Positions 18,820-27,678 of a stretch of 64,000 bases of DNA are shown piece after piece (positions within the stretch are counted from its first letter, which is position 1; every line of letters starts with the position of its first letter). The position numbers and the translations under genes were made by a program. Source of the stretch: Maribacter algarum (ex Lu et al. 2025) (nom. illeg.) (GTDB taxonomy: Bacteria; Bacteroidota; Bacteroidia; Flavobacteriales; Flavobacteriaceae); NCBI GenBank assembly GCA_947495915.1, contig CANMAW010000003.1, positions 186,001 through 250,000 of the forward strand, given 5' to 3'. Under the pieces are notes generated by a model. That model was not told where the DNA came from. It made no database searches and saw only the letters and a program-made list of their open reading frames with translations.

Positions 18820-20235
18820 ATGAGTGCTAAAAAGACACTATTTGACAAAGTATGGGACTCTCATGTAGTCCACCAAATTGAAAACGGACCTGATGTATTG
18901 TTCATTGACCGTCACATGGTTCATGAAGTAACGAGTCCCGTTGCATTTTTAGGTTTAAAAAATAGAGGCATTGGTGTAATGCACTCTGAAAAAACTTTTG
19001 CAACTGCAGACCACAACACGCCAACAATCAACCAACATCTTCCTGTTGCTGATCCGCTTTCGGCGAATCAATTAAAAATGCTAGAAGAAAATGCCAATGA
19101 ACATGGTATTTCTTATTGGGGATTAGGGCATGAGAAAAACGGAATTGTACACGTAGTTGGTCCTGAATATGGTATTACAGTACCAGGGGCAACTATTGTT
19201 TGCGGTGATTCTCACACATCTACCCATGGAGCTTTTGGGGCTATTGCTTTTGGTATTGGCACTTCAGAAGTTGAAATGGTTTTAGCTACTCAATGCATAA
19301 TGCAGCCTAAACCTAAAAGAATGCGCATTAACATTACGGGTGATTTGCAATACGGAGTTACCCCTAAAGATGTTGCTTTGTTTATTATTTCTCAATTGAC
19401 CACCTCTGGCGCTACAGGATATTTCGTAGAATATGCTGGTGATGTATTTAAAAATATGACCATGGAAGGTCGAATGACCGTTTGTAACCTCAGTATTGAA
19501 ATGGGTGCTCGTGGTGGTATGATTGCCCCAGATGAAACTACATTTCACTACATAAAAGGTCGTGAATTTACACCGAAAGGTGAAGCTTGGGATACTGCAA
19601 TGAATTACTGGCAAACTCTTTATACTGATCCAGATGCCATTTTTGATAAAGAATTAACTTTTGATGGTTCATTAATTGAGCCAATGATAACCTATGGAAC
19701 TAACCCAGGTATGGGTATGGGTATTTCTAATGATATTCCTACTTCTGATATGGTTCAAGGTGGCGCTTCTACCTACAAGAAATCATTGCAATATATGAAG
19801 TTCGACGAAGGAGATTCTATGATTGGAAAACCTATTGATTTTGTTTTCTTAGGAAGTTGTACCAATGGGCGAATTGAAGATTTTAGAGCATTCGCTTCTA
19901 TAGTAAAAGGAAAGAAAAAAGCAGATAATGTTACCGCATGGTTGGTACCAGGAAGCCATAAAGTTGAAGCTGCTATTAAAGATGAAGGAATTTTAGCCAT
20001 TTTAACAGAAGCTGGTTTTGAGCTACGTGAACCTGGTTGTTCTGCTTGTTTAGCAATGAATGATGATAAAGTACCGCCTGGTAAATTAGCGGTAAGTACA
20101 TCAAACAGAAATTTTGAAGGTAGACAAGGTCCGGGTTCTAGAACTTTATTGGCTAGTCCGTTAGTAGCTGCCGCTGCTGCCGTTACCGGAAAAGTAACTG
20201 ATCCTAGAGAATTGATGAAGCTTGAAACTGCTTAA
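18820..20235 (+). CDS. leuC: 3-isopropylmalate dehydratase large subunit
   Basis: Aconitase-family 4Fe-4S subunit that, with LeuD, isomerises 2-isopropylmalate to 3-isopropylmalate. With citramalate as substrate the same LeuCD pair gives 3-methylmalate. The family core is seen in [20 protein letters not shown], and cluster cysteines in [10 protein letters not shown] and GCSACLAMN. The 471-residue length is standard. It is the first gene of a leuC-leuD-synthase-leuB operon with very tight spacing. Confidence 0.97.
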   Translation: MSAKKTLFDKVWDSHVVHQIENGPDVLFIDRHMVHEVTSPVAFLGLKNRGIGVMHSEKTFATADHNTPTINQHLPVADPLSANQLKMLEENANEHGISYWGLGHEKNGIVHVVGPEYGITVPGATIVCGDSHTSTHGAFGAIAFGIGTSEVEMVLATQCIMQPKPKRMRINITGDLQYGVTPKDVALFIISQLTTSGATGYFVEYAGDVFKNMTMEGRMTVCNLSIEMGARGGMIAPDETTFHYIKGREFTPKGEAWDTAMNYWQTLYTDPDAIFDKELTFDGSLIEPMITYGTNPGMGMGISNDIPTSDMVQGGASTYKKSLQYMKFDEGDSMIGKPIDFVFLGSCTNGRIEDFRAFASIVKGKKKADNVTAWLVPGSHKVEAAIKDEGILAILTEAGFELREPGCSACLAMNDDKVPPGKLAVSTSNRNFEGRQGPGSRTLLASPLVAAAAAVTGKVTDPRELMKLETA

Positions 20236-20287
20236 CACGTTAGCTTTTTTTTTAAAATCTAACACAAAATTATTAACGAGAATTACA

Positions 20288-20884
20288 ATGGCATACGATA
20301 AATTTACAACACTTACATCATCTGCGGTTCCGCTACCAATAGAAAACGTAGATACTGATCAAATTATACCTGCACGATTTTTAAAGGCAACTGAGCGTAA
20401 AGGATTTGGAGACAATCTTTTCAGAGATTGGCGGTATAATCAAGATGATACTCCTAAGACTGATTTTGTTTTAAATGATAGCACTTACAGTGGTAAGATT
20501 TTGGTTGGAGGTAAAAACTTCGGTTCAGGATCATCGCGTGAACATGCTGCATGGGCTGTTTATGATTACGGATTTCGTTGTGTAATTTCTAGTTTCTTTG
20601 CTGACATTTTTCGTGGTAACTGTTTGAATATTGGGGTTTTACCGGTTCAAGTAAGTGCTGAATTTCTTCAAAAAATATTCGTTGAAATTGAAAAAGATCC
20701 AAATACTAAATTAGAGGTTAGCCTAATAGATCAAAAAGTAACCCTATTGGCTACCGGCGAAAGCGAATCATTTGATATCAATGATTACAAAAAAGGTAAT
20801 ATGACGAATGGCTTTGATGATATTGACTATTTATTAAACATCAAAGAAGATATTCAAGAATTTGCCAAATCAAGGCCTTTCTAA
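20288..20884 (+). CDS. leuD: 3-isopropylmalate dehydratase small subunit
   Basis: Swivel-domain partner of LeuC. It begins MAYDKFTTLTSSAVPLP, then NVDTDQIIPARFLKA and GSGSSREHAAW, all standard LeuD features. The 198-residue length is normal. I chose the ATG at 20288. An upstream in-frame ATG at 20222, overlapping the leuC end, would add 22 residues with no counterpart in the family. It ends 1 bp before the next start codon (TAA-A-ATG), so translation of the next gene is probably coupled. Confidence 0.95.
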   Translation: MAYDKFTTLTSSAVPLPIENVDTDQIIPARFLKATERKGFGDNLFRDWRYNQDDTPKTDFVLNDSTYSGKILVGGKNFGSGSSREHAAWAVYDYGFRCVISSFFADIFRGNCLNIGVLPVQVSAEFLQKIFVEIEKDPNTKLEVSLIDQKVTLLATGESESFDINDYKKGNMTNGFDDIDYLLNIKEDIQEFAKSRPF

Positions 20885-20885
20885 A

Positions 20886-22400
20886 ATGAAAAAAAGGCAT
20901 CTTGAAATAATGGATACCACCCTGCGTGATGGCGAACAAACATCAGGGGTATCATTTTCTGCTTCTGAAAAATTAACACTAGCCAAACTGCTCTTAGATG
21001 AACTAAAAGTTGATCGAATAGAAGTAGCCTCTGCACGTGTATCAGAAGGAGAATTGTTGGCGGTGCAGCAAATAACAGAATGGGCTGCCAATAAAGAGCT
21101 TTTAGATAAAGTAGAAGTTTTGACTTTTACCGATGGAGGCGTTTCATTAAAATGGATGGAACAAGCGGGTGCTATTTCTCAGAATTTGCTGACCAAAGGC
21201 TCAATGAACCATTTAAAGTATCAGTTAAAAAGAACGCCGAAAGAACATTTTAATGATATTAGCAAGATTTTTAAATCTGCTCAGGAAAAAGGGTTTATTA
21301 ATAATATATATCTAGAAGATTGGAGTAACGGAATGAGAAACTCTAAAGCCTACGTTTTTGACTTTCTTGATTTTCTAGTTGGCCAACCTGTTAAACGGGT
21401 ATTATTACCAGATACTTTAGGAATTTTAACACATACAGAAACAGCAGATTATCTCTCAGAAATTGTAGAGCGTCACCCTGATATGCATTTTGATTTTCAT
21501 GGTCATAATGACTATGATTTAGGAGTAGCTAACATCATGGAAGCAGTAAAAGCTGGTTGCCATGGGTTACACCTCACGGTAAACGGAATGGGAGAACGTG
21601 CTGGTAATGCACCTATGGCAAGTGCCATTGCGGTTATTAACGATTTTCTTTCTGAAGTTGAAATCAATGTTAATGAAAAAGCACTTTTTAAAGTAAGTAA
21701 ACTTGTATCAGCTTTTACGGGTGTTGGTATACCCGCTAACAAACCAATTGTTGGAGACAGCGTTTTTACACAAACTGCTGGTATTCATGCCGATGGAGAC
21801 AATAAAAAGAATTTATACTTCAGCAACTTAATGCCTGAACGTTTTGGCAGAAAACGTAAATATGCTTTAGGAAAATTATCTGGTAAAGCGAATATTCAAA
21901 AGAATTTACAAGAATTAGGCTTAACCTTGAATGATGATGAGTTAAAAAAGGTAACTGCACGAATTATTGAATTGGGTGATAAGAAAGAACGGGTAACCAA
22001 AGATGATTTGCCGTATATCATATCAGATGTTTTAGACACCGACTATCAGCAAAAAGTTTTTGTAAAATCGTATGTATTAACTCATGCCAAAGGCCTACAA
22101 CCTTCTACTACCTTATCGTTAGAGATTAATGGCAAAATATATGAAGAAAATGCCTCCGGAGATGGTCAATATGACGCCTTTGTTAACGCATTACGTAAAA
22201 TTTATCAAGCGCAAAAACTAGCTTTGCCAAAGCTTGTTGACTATGCTGTTCGAATACCCCCAGGTAGTAATTCTGACGCACTCTGCGAAACCATAATTAC
22301 TTGGAATGCTGATGGAAAAGAATTTACATCAAGAGGCTTAGATTCTGACCAAACAGTTAGTGCAATCAAAGCAACAGAAAAAATGCTTAACATAATTTAA
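20886..22400 (+). CDS. LeuA-family synthase, probable (R)-citramalate synthase
   Basis: DRE-TIM metallolyase with a C-terminal allosteric domain, 504 residues. Catalytic Arg14-Asp15 lie in TTLRDGEQT and the metal-binding His205-x-His207 with Asn208 in HGHND. The last 120 residues form the regulatory domain (LSLEINGK, VRIPPGS, HTEKML-like end ATEKMLNII). From memory it matches the Leptospira citramalate synthase closely, at a constant offset of two residues. The three residues that set pyruvate specificity there (Leu81, Leu104, Tyr144) appear here as Leu79, Leu102 and Tyr142. It is therefore more likely to join acetyl-CoA to pyruvate than to 2-oxoisovalerate. Many annotations call this family 2-isopropylmalate synthase. 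The start is the ATG at 20886; an earlier in-frame TTG or similar codon at 20862 lies inside leuD. Confidence 0.85.
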   Translation: MKKRHLEIMDTTLRDGEQTSGVSFSASEKLTLAKLLLDELKVDRIEVASARVSEGELLAVQQITEWAANKELLDKVEVLTFTDGGVSLKWMEQAGAISQNLLTKGSMNHLKYQLKRTPKEHFNDISKIFKSAQEKGFINNIYLEDWSNGMRNSKAYVFDFLDFLVGQPVKRVLLPDTLGILTHTETADYLSEIVERHPDMHFDFHGHNDYDLGVANIMEAVKAGCHGLHLTVNGMGERAGNAPMASAIAVINDFLSEVEINVNEKALFKVSKLVSAFTGVGIPANKPIVGDSVFTQTAGIHADGDNKKNLYFSNLMPERFGRKRKYALGKLSGKANIQKNLQELGLTLNDDELKKVTARIIELGDKKERVTKDDLPYIISDVLDTDYQQKVFVKSYVLTHAKGLQPSTTLSLEINGKIYEENASGDGQYDAFVNALRKIYQAQKLALPKLVDYAVRIPPGSNSDALCETIITWNADGKEFTSRGLDSDQTVSAIKATEKMLNII

Positions 22401-22445
22401 ATACTAGTCAAGCATATTTATTAAAGAACACCAACGAATAAAAAA

Positions 22446-23501
22446 ATGAAATTAAACATTGCCCTATTAGCCGGTGACGGTATCGGACCAGAAGTAATTG
22501 ATCAAGCTGTAAAGGTTTGCGATGCGGTTGCAACTAAATTTAATCATGAAATCACTTGGAAACCAGCACTAACAGGTGCAGCAGCCATCGATGCGGTAGG
22601 CGAGCCTTACCCAGATGATACTCATGAAGTTTGTTCAAACGCAGATGCTGTATTGTTTGGTGCAATTGGCCATCCTAGATTCGACAATGATCCGTCTGCA
22701 AAAGTTAGACCAGAGCAGGGTTTGTTGAAAATGAGACAAAAACTAGGCTTGTTTGCAAACGTTAGACCAACCTTTACCTTTCCATCACTTATTGATAAAT
22801 CACCTTTAAAAAGAGAGCGTATTGAAGGAACTGACTTGATTATTCTTCGCGAATTAACTGGTGGTATATATTTTGGTGAACGTGGCAGAAAAGATAGTGG
22901 TGATACTGCATTCGACACGATGACTTACGAACGCCATGAAATTAAGCGTTTGGCACAAAAAGGTTTTGAAATGGCCATGAAACGCTCTAAAAAATTATGC
23001 TGTGTTGATAAGGCCAATGTTTTAGAGTCTTCAAGATTATGGAGAGAAACTGTTCAAGCAATGGAGAAAGATTATCCTGAGGTTGAAGTATCTTACGAAT
23101 TTGTTGATGCAGTAGCCATGCGTCTGGTACAATGGCCAAGTGCATACGATGTAATGATTACGGCAAATCTATTCGGTGATATTTTAACTGATGAAGCTTC
23201 TGTTATTTCAGGGTCTATGGGATTAATGCCATCTTCTTCTGTAGGAAGCAAGGTTTCTTTATACGAACCAATTCATGGTTCATACCCACAAGCTGCTGGA
23301 AAAGATATAGCCAACCCATTAGCCACTGTGCTTTCAGCCGCGATGCTTTTTGAAGACATGAATTTAACAGAAGAGGCAAAAGTAATTCGCGATGTAGTTA
23401 ATAAATCACTGGCGGAAGGCATTGTTACTGAAGACCTTTCTGAAGATGGTAAAGCCTATAAAACCAGCGAAGTTGGTGACTGGCTCGCAAAAAACATATA
23501 A
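22446..23501 (+). CDS. leuB: 3-isopropylmalate dehydrogenase
   Basis: NAD-dependent oxidative decarboxylase giving 2-oxoisocaproate in leucine synthesis, or 2-oxobutyrate from 3-methylmalate in the citramalate route. Family marks: ALLAGDGIGPEV at the start, the substrate and metal region RELTGGIYFGERG, VDAVAMRLVQWP, and the NAD-binding end EPIHGSYPQAAGKDIANP. The 351-residue length is standard. It is the last gene of the leu operon, 45 bp after the synthase, and is followed by a strong terminator. Confidence 0.97.
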   Translation: MKLNIALLAGDGIGPEVIDQAVKVCDAVATKFNHEITWKPALTGAAAIDAVGEPYPDDTHEVCSNADAVLFGAIGHPRFDNDPSAKVRPEQGLLKMRQKLGLFANVRPTFTFPSLIDKSPLKRERIEGTDLIILRELTGGIYFGERGRKDSGDTAFDTMTYERHEIKRLAQKGFEMAMKRSKKLCCVDKANVLESSRLWRETVQAMEKDYPEVEVSYEFVDAVAMRLVQWPSAYDVMITANLFGDILTDEASVISGSMGLMPSSSVGSKVSLYEPIHGSYPQAAGKDIANPLATVLSAAMLFEDMNLTEEAKVIRDVVNKSLAEGIVTEDLSEDGKAYKTSEVGDWLAKNI

Positions 23502-23505
23502 ATAT

Positions 23506-23543
23506 AAAAAAGTCCTTATGATTGAAAACATAAGGACTTTTTT
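23506..23543. terminator. Bidirectional terminator between leuB and ppsA
   Basis: A perfect 15-bp hairpin (AAAAAAGTCCTTATG / CATAAGGACTTTTTT, 8-nt loop) starts 4 bp after the leuB stop. With A-runs and T-runs on the two sides it serves both convergent genes. Confidence 0.9.
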
Positions 23544-23560
23544 AATACCTGTATTTTAAA

Positions 23561-26032
23561 TTATTCTTCTAATAATTTCTTTACCTTTAAGGTAGCACTA
23601 TCTTTCTTCTCTACTTCTTTGATTACTTTTAAAGTTTTCAGCATAGAATCAGGGGTCACCGAAATAGTATCAATTCCCTCTTCTACTAAAAAGGCAGAGA
23701 AATCAGGAAAATCAGAAGGACCTTGACCACAAATACCAACTTTAGTATTGTGCTTTTTAGCTGCAGTTATTAAATTTCTAATCATTCCTTTAACGGCTTC
23801 ATTTCGCTCATCATACAAATGAGCCACCAAATTAGAATCTCTATCAAGACCCAAGGTAAGTTGTGTTAAATCGTTTGAGCCAATTGAAAAACCATCAATC
23901 ATTGGTGCAAATTGCTCAGCAAGCATTACGTTTGATGGCAATTCAGCCATTAAGTAAACTTCCAATCCTTTTTCACCTCGTTTAAGTCCGTTTTCTTCCA
24001 TGATCTCTAAAACTTTTTCAAGCTCTTGTGGTGTTCTACAAAATGGCACCATAATGGTTGTATTTTCTAGTCCATATTCATCTCTCACCTTTTTCAGTGC
24101 TTTACATTCTAAAACAAAAGCTTCTTTAAAGGTTTCTGAATAGTAACGAGAAGCACCTCGCCATCCTATCATTGGGTTTTCTTCTTTAGGCTCAAAATAT
24201 TTTCCTCCTAAGAGATTAAAATATTCATTCGATTTAAAATCAGAAAGACGCGTTATCACTCTATTTGGGTAAAATGACGCTGCTATTTTTGCTATACCCT
24301 GTGCCAGTTTGTTGATAAAAAACTCTTCTTCAGAATCATAACCTTCCATTAAGGTTGCTATGGAATCAGACAATTCTTGATCATTCAATTCGCGATGTTT
24401 CAATAAGGCTAAAGGGTGTACTTTAATATAGTTGTTGATGATAAACTCTTCACGTGCTAAACCAACTCCAGCATTTGGAATCTTTCTATACTGAAACGCC
24501 AATTCAGGCGAACCAATATTCATCATAATAGGCGTCTTAGTTTTCGGAAAAGCATCATACTTGGTTTCATGTAATGTATAATTGACTTTACCTTCATACA
24601 CTTTACCTACACTTCCTTCAGCGCAAGAAACTGTAATTTCTTGACCATTTTCTAAAACTGTGGTCGCATTTGCGGTTCCTACCAAGGCAGGTACACCAAT
24701 TTCTCGAGCTACAATTGCAGCATGACAAGTACGGCCACCTTTTTCAGTAATAATCGCTGACGCCTTTTTCATCAATGGCTCCCAATCAGGATCGGTCATT
24801 TCCGTTACCAGCACCTCTCCCTCTTTAAAATCGGTTTCATCTGAACTACCATCACGACCGTCAAGCGTTAAAATTCGTCTTACTTTACCTGTACCTATTT
24901 TATCACCGACAGCAACACCTTCTAAAATAAGTTTATCAGCAAGATTATTTGAATCTTTAATTTCATATTCTTTAATAGATTCTGTTTGTTCTTGAGAATG
25001 AATAGTTTCTGGTCTTGCCTGAACAATAAACAATTCATTGGTGAGTCCGTCAATTGCCCATTCCACATCCATCGGACACCAAGAACCACGCACCTTACTA
25101 TAATAATCTTCAATTTGTTGCACCCACTTTGCCAACTGTACTATTTGGTTATCTTCCAAACAAAATTGTTTCTGCTTGTTTTTTTCTACTGGAACCTGCT
25201 TTACAGTTTCAAAAGGTTTGTTTCCATATATCATTTTATGGGTCTTTTTACCCAATTTTTTATCAATAATCGCTGGAAACCCTTTTTTCAAAGTAGGTTT
25301 AAATACTAAAAATTCATCTGGAGATATTTCACCTCCCACCACAAGTTCTCCCAATCCGAAAGCTCCGTTAATCAATACAATATCTTTAAAACCACTTTCA
25401 GTATCTAATGAAAAAGCGACTCCTGAAACCCCTAAATCGGAACGGACCATTTTTTGAACACAAACAGACAGTTTTACCGCAAAGTGATCAAAACCTCTAG
25501 AGGCTCTATACGAAATGGCTCGGTCGGTATACAAGGAAGCAAAACAACTGCGAATTGCCGTTAATAGCATTTCTCCCCCCCGAATATTTAAATATGTTGA
25601 TTGTTGACCGGCAAAAGAAGCATCTGGTAAATCTTCGGCGGTTGCAGAAGATCTTACTGCGATATCGGTAGCTTCTTGACCGTAATCTTCAGATAAATTA
25701 TAATATGATTCTAAAATTGCTTTTTCTACTGAAATAGGAAACTTACCATTTGAAATTAATTTCCTGATTTGCGAACCGGTTTTTCGCAATTGTACGATGT
25801 TTGTTTCATCAAGACCTTCTAAGGCTTTATCAATGGCTTCTTTTAAATTATTTTCTTCAATAAAAGCATCAAAAGCTGCTACGGTAACAGCAAATCCCAT
25901 AGGAACTTTTATTTGCTGCGCGCTTAGATTTTGAATCATTTCACCGAGAGAGGCGTTTTTACCTCCAACTTTTGGCAGGTCTTGCATACCCACTTCGTTT
26001 AAAAACAAAATGTAATCTGAAGTATTTTTCAT
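23561..26032 (-). CDS. ppsA: Phosphoenolpyruvate synthase
   Basis: Converts pyruvate plus ATP and water to phosphoenolpyruvate, AMP and phosphate, the entry step of gluconeogenesis from pyruvate. The N-terminal ATP-grasp domain begins with VGGKNASLGEM. The central swivel domain has phospho-His437 in GGRTCHAAIVARE. The C-terminal TIM barrel holds GIGSNDLTQL-like FSIGSNDLTQLTLG and the catalytic cysteine region KVGICGQGPSD. The length of 823 is normal. The upstream region holds a candidate -7 box and a 14-bp LacI-type palindrome, so it may be controlled by carbon source. Confidence 0.96.
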   Translation of the reverse strand: MKNTSDYILFLNEVGMQDLPKVGGKNASLGEMIQNLSAQQIKVPMGFAVTVAAFDAFIEENNLKEAIDKALEGLDETNIVQLRKTGSQIRKLISNGKFPISVEKAILESYYNLSEDYGQEATDIAVRSSATAEDLPDASFAGQQSTYLNIRGGEMLLTAIRSCFASLYTDRAISYRASRGFDHFAVKLSVCVQKMVRSDLGVSGVAFSLDTESGFKDIVLINGAFGLGELVVGGEISPDEFLVFKPTLKKGFPAIIDKKLGKKTHKMIYGNKPFETVKQVPVEKNKQKQFCLEDNQIVQLAKWVQQIEDYYSKVRGSWCPMDVEWAIDGLTNELFIVQARPETIHSQEQTESIKEYEIKDSNNLADKLILEGVAVGDKIGTGKVRRILTLDGRDGSSDETDFKEGEVLVTEMTDPDWEPLMKKASAIITEKGGRTCHAAIVAREIGVPALVGTANATTVLENGQEITVSCAEGSVGKVYEGKVNYTLHETKYDAFPKTKTPIMMNIGSPELAFQYRKIPNAGVGLAREEFIINNYIKVHPLALLKHRELNDQELSDSIATLMEGYDSEEEFFINKLAQGIAKIAASFYPNRVITRLSDFKSNEYFNLLGGKYFEPKEENPMIGWRGASRYYSETFKEAFVLECKALKKVRDEYGLENTTIMVPFCRTPQELEKVLEIMEENGLKRGEKGLEVYLMAELPSNVMLAEQFAPMIDGFSIGSNDLTQLTLGLDRDSNLVAHLYDERNEAVKGMIRNLITAAKKHNTKVGICGQGPSDFPDFSAFLVEEGIDTISVTPDSMLKTLKVIKEVEKKDSATLKVKKLLEE

Positions 26033-26058
26033 AGGGACTTAATGGTTAAAAAGGGTTA

Positions 26059-26072
26059 CGAAAACGTTTTCG
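26059..26072. promoter_or_regulatory. 14-bp palindrome in the ppsA leader, LacI/GalR-type operator candidate
   Basis: CGAAAACGTTTTCG is a perfect palindrome with a central CG, the form typical of LacI/GalR family operators. It lies 27 bp before the ppsA ATG and about 30 bp downstream of the candidate -7 box, a position that would block transcription or early elongation. The regulator is not in the window. Confidence 0.5.
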
Positions 26073-26101
26073 CAAAGAAGCGGTAAAAGCTTCGTGTTTT
26101 T

Positions 26102-26134
26102 CAAACTTATTGGGTGATCTGCTAAAAAATCACC
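26102..26134 (-). promoter_or_regulatory. Candidate ppsA promoter with adjacent inverted repeat
   Basis: TAAGTTTG at 26109-26102 fits the TAnnTTTG -7 consensus. Just upstream, GGTGAT-N10-ATCACC (26113-26134) is a perfect 6-bp-arm inverted repeat spanning the region where RNA polymerase and activators bind. No TTG -33 box is evident, which would suit an activator-dependent promoter. Confidence 0.4.
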
Positions 26135-26277
26135 TTAAAAACAGTCTTTTTAAACAATTCTAAACCTAGAAAATATTAATTTTTACATATCATCGATAAA
26201 GTGAAATTTACTGTTGTCGAACACACTTCAAATAACTTATAATCAGTATCGAGAATATGGATCAGAAATTATAAATT

Positions 26278-27534
26278 TTATTTTGATGTGGTGTTGAAAA
26301 TTTCAGCGACAAGATTGTAAATTTCTGGTATGACAGTTTTGGCTACACTGGTATTACCATTAAAAAGAACACAAATACCCAAATCTTCTTGTGGATATAT
26401 TGCAATTTCGTTGCGATAATTATTTACACTACCTCCATGATGCCACATCTTTCTTAAAGGTGCAGAATCATTTTTTTGAAGTGTATGAATGCGCCATCCT
26501 GAAGCGTATTGTGAAGAAACATGCTCTGGCCATCTTTGATAATATTTGTTATTATAGTTTAACCCAATTGATGGCTTAAAGGCTTTTGATATCGCTTCTG
26601 ATGTAGCAACTTTTGGTCTATTACCTAGTAAAAACCGCATCCATTTTGCCATATCTAAAGCACTCGCATTTATACCCCCTGCTACTACAGCATTATAATA
26701 CTTATTCGTCAACTTTCTACTCCTCCACCCTTTGCCGCTTCTAACGTGTGGTAATGCCACATTTTTATTCGCTAATAAGGATTTATGGTTCATAGAAACC
26801 GTATGCATATTTAACGGGGTGAAAAATCTGTTCTGTAAACTTGTTTTCACATCTTTACCTTCCGTTTTTAAAATCACCTCTTGAATAAGGGCAAACATAG
26901 CATTCTGATAACTATATTGAATACCCGGTTCACTTTGGGGTGTAACTTCATCAAATCTTGTGGCTATTTTAGCAATTGGAATATTTGCTTCCACTAGGTT
27001 CGTAAAACTGTGATATGGCGTACCTGAACTATGTGACAGAATATGGCTTATCTTGATTTTGTTTGTATTCATTTCATCCCCTAAACTAAACTCAGGAATA
27101 TATTTTGTCACTTTGTCGTCCCAGCTGAATTGTCCCTCATGAGCTAAAGTTGCTGCTAATACTCCTGCAAATCCTTTAGATAAAGACCCTAGACGAAATA
27201 CGGTTTCTCCATCTACCTTTGTTTTTTTATCAACAATTCGTTTTCCAAAACCAGTAGCAATTAAAATAGAGTCACCTTGTGTTATACTAACACCAGCACC
27301 TACAATTTTCCCAGTAGCAATTGCCCCTTCAAAATAGTTCTGTAATAATTTGGTTAATTTTTGTTGTTTAGCAACATAACGGCTGTACGCTACCTTATCG
27401 AATGATTTTTTTTTTGTAGAATCGATTAATTCATGTTGCTTTTCTTTATCGCTATCATTCGCTATGCCTGTAATTACAACAGTCAATAAAACCACTGCGA
27501 GCGCAGCAGCAATTACAAATTTTATTTTCCCCAC
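26278..27534 (-). CDS. Serine hydrolase of the class C beta-lactamase/PBP family
   Basis: A 418-residue membrane-anchored or exported hydrolase with an N-terminal hydrophobic segment (about 5-25). Nucleophile Ser117 and Lys120 form the SxxK motif in GSLSK, the YxN motif is in YSYQN, and a C-terminal HxG-type motif appears as HHGGSVNNY. These are shared by D-aminopeptidases, esterases and beta-lactamase-like enzymes, so the substrate cannot be assigned. The start is a GTG at 27534. It is on the same strand as gapN and ppsA but separated from both by over 140 bp. Confidence 0.88.
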   Translation of the reverse strand: MGKIKFVIAAALAVVLLTVVITGIANDSDKEKQHELIDSTKKKSFDKVAYSRYVAKQQKLTKLLQNYFEGAIATGKIVGAGVSITQGDSILIATGFGKRIVDKKTKVDGETVFRLGSLSKGFAGVLAATLAHEGQFSWDDKVTKYIPEFSLGDEMNTNKIKISHILSHSSGTPYHSFTNLVEANIPIAKIATRFDEVTPQSEPGIQYSYQNAMFALIQEVILKTEGKDVKTSLQNRFFTPLNMHTVSMNHKSLLANKNVALPHVRSGKGWRSRKLTNKYYNAVVAGGINASALDMAKWMRFLLGNRPKVATSEAISKAFKPSIGLNYNNKYYQRWPEHVSSQYASGWRIHTLQKNDSAPLRKMWHHGGSVNNYRNEIAIYPQEDLGICVLFNGNTSVAKTVIPEIYNLVAEIFNTTSK

Positions 27535-27552
27535 AATGCTGTTTTAAACAAT

Positions 27553-27582
27553 CAAGCCATGTCTAATATTAACCATGGCTTG
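27553..27582. repeat. Inverted repeat between gapN and the serine hydrolase gene
   Basis: CAAGCCATG and CATGGCTTG form perfect 9-bp arms around a 12-nt loop, 18 bp upstream of the hydrolase start. The following T-run is poor on both strands, so it may be a weak gapN terminator or a 5' leader hairpin. Confidence 0.4.
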
Positions 27583-27678
27583 TTATTCATAACTAGGAAA
27601 TGATCAAATTTATTGTTTTGTAAATCGGGTATATCAATTGCATTTCGCGATTTGCATGTTTCATACCCATTAGAGTTG

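Noticed and set aside
26059-26072. Palindrome as a transposon end or chi-like site
   Set aside because: It is a single copy with no target duplication or transposase nearby. Its position in the ppsA leader suits an operator better.
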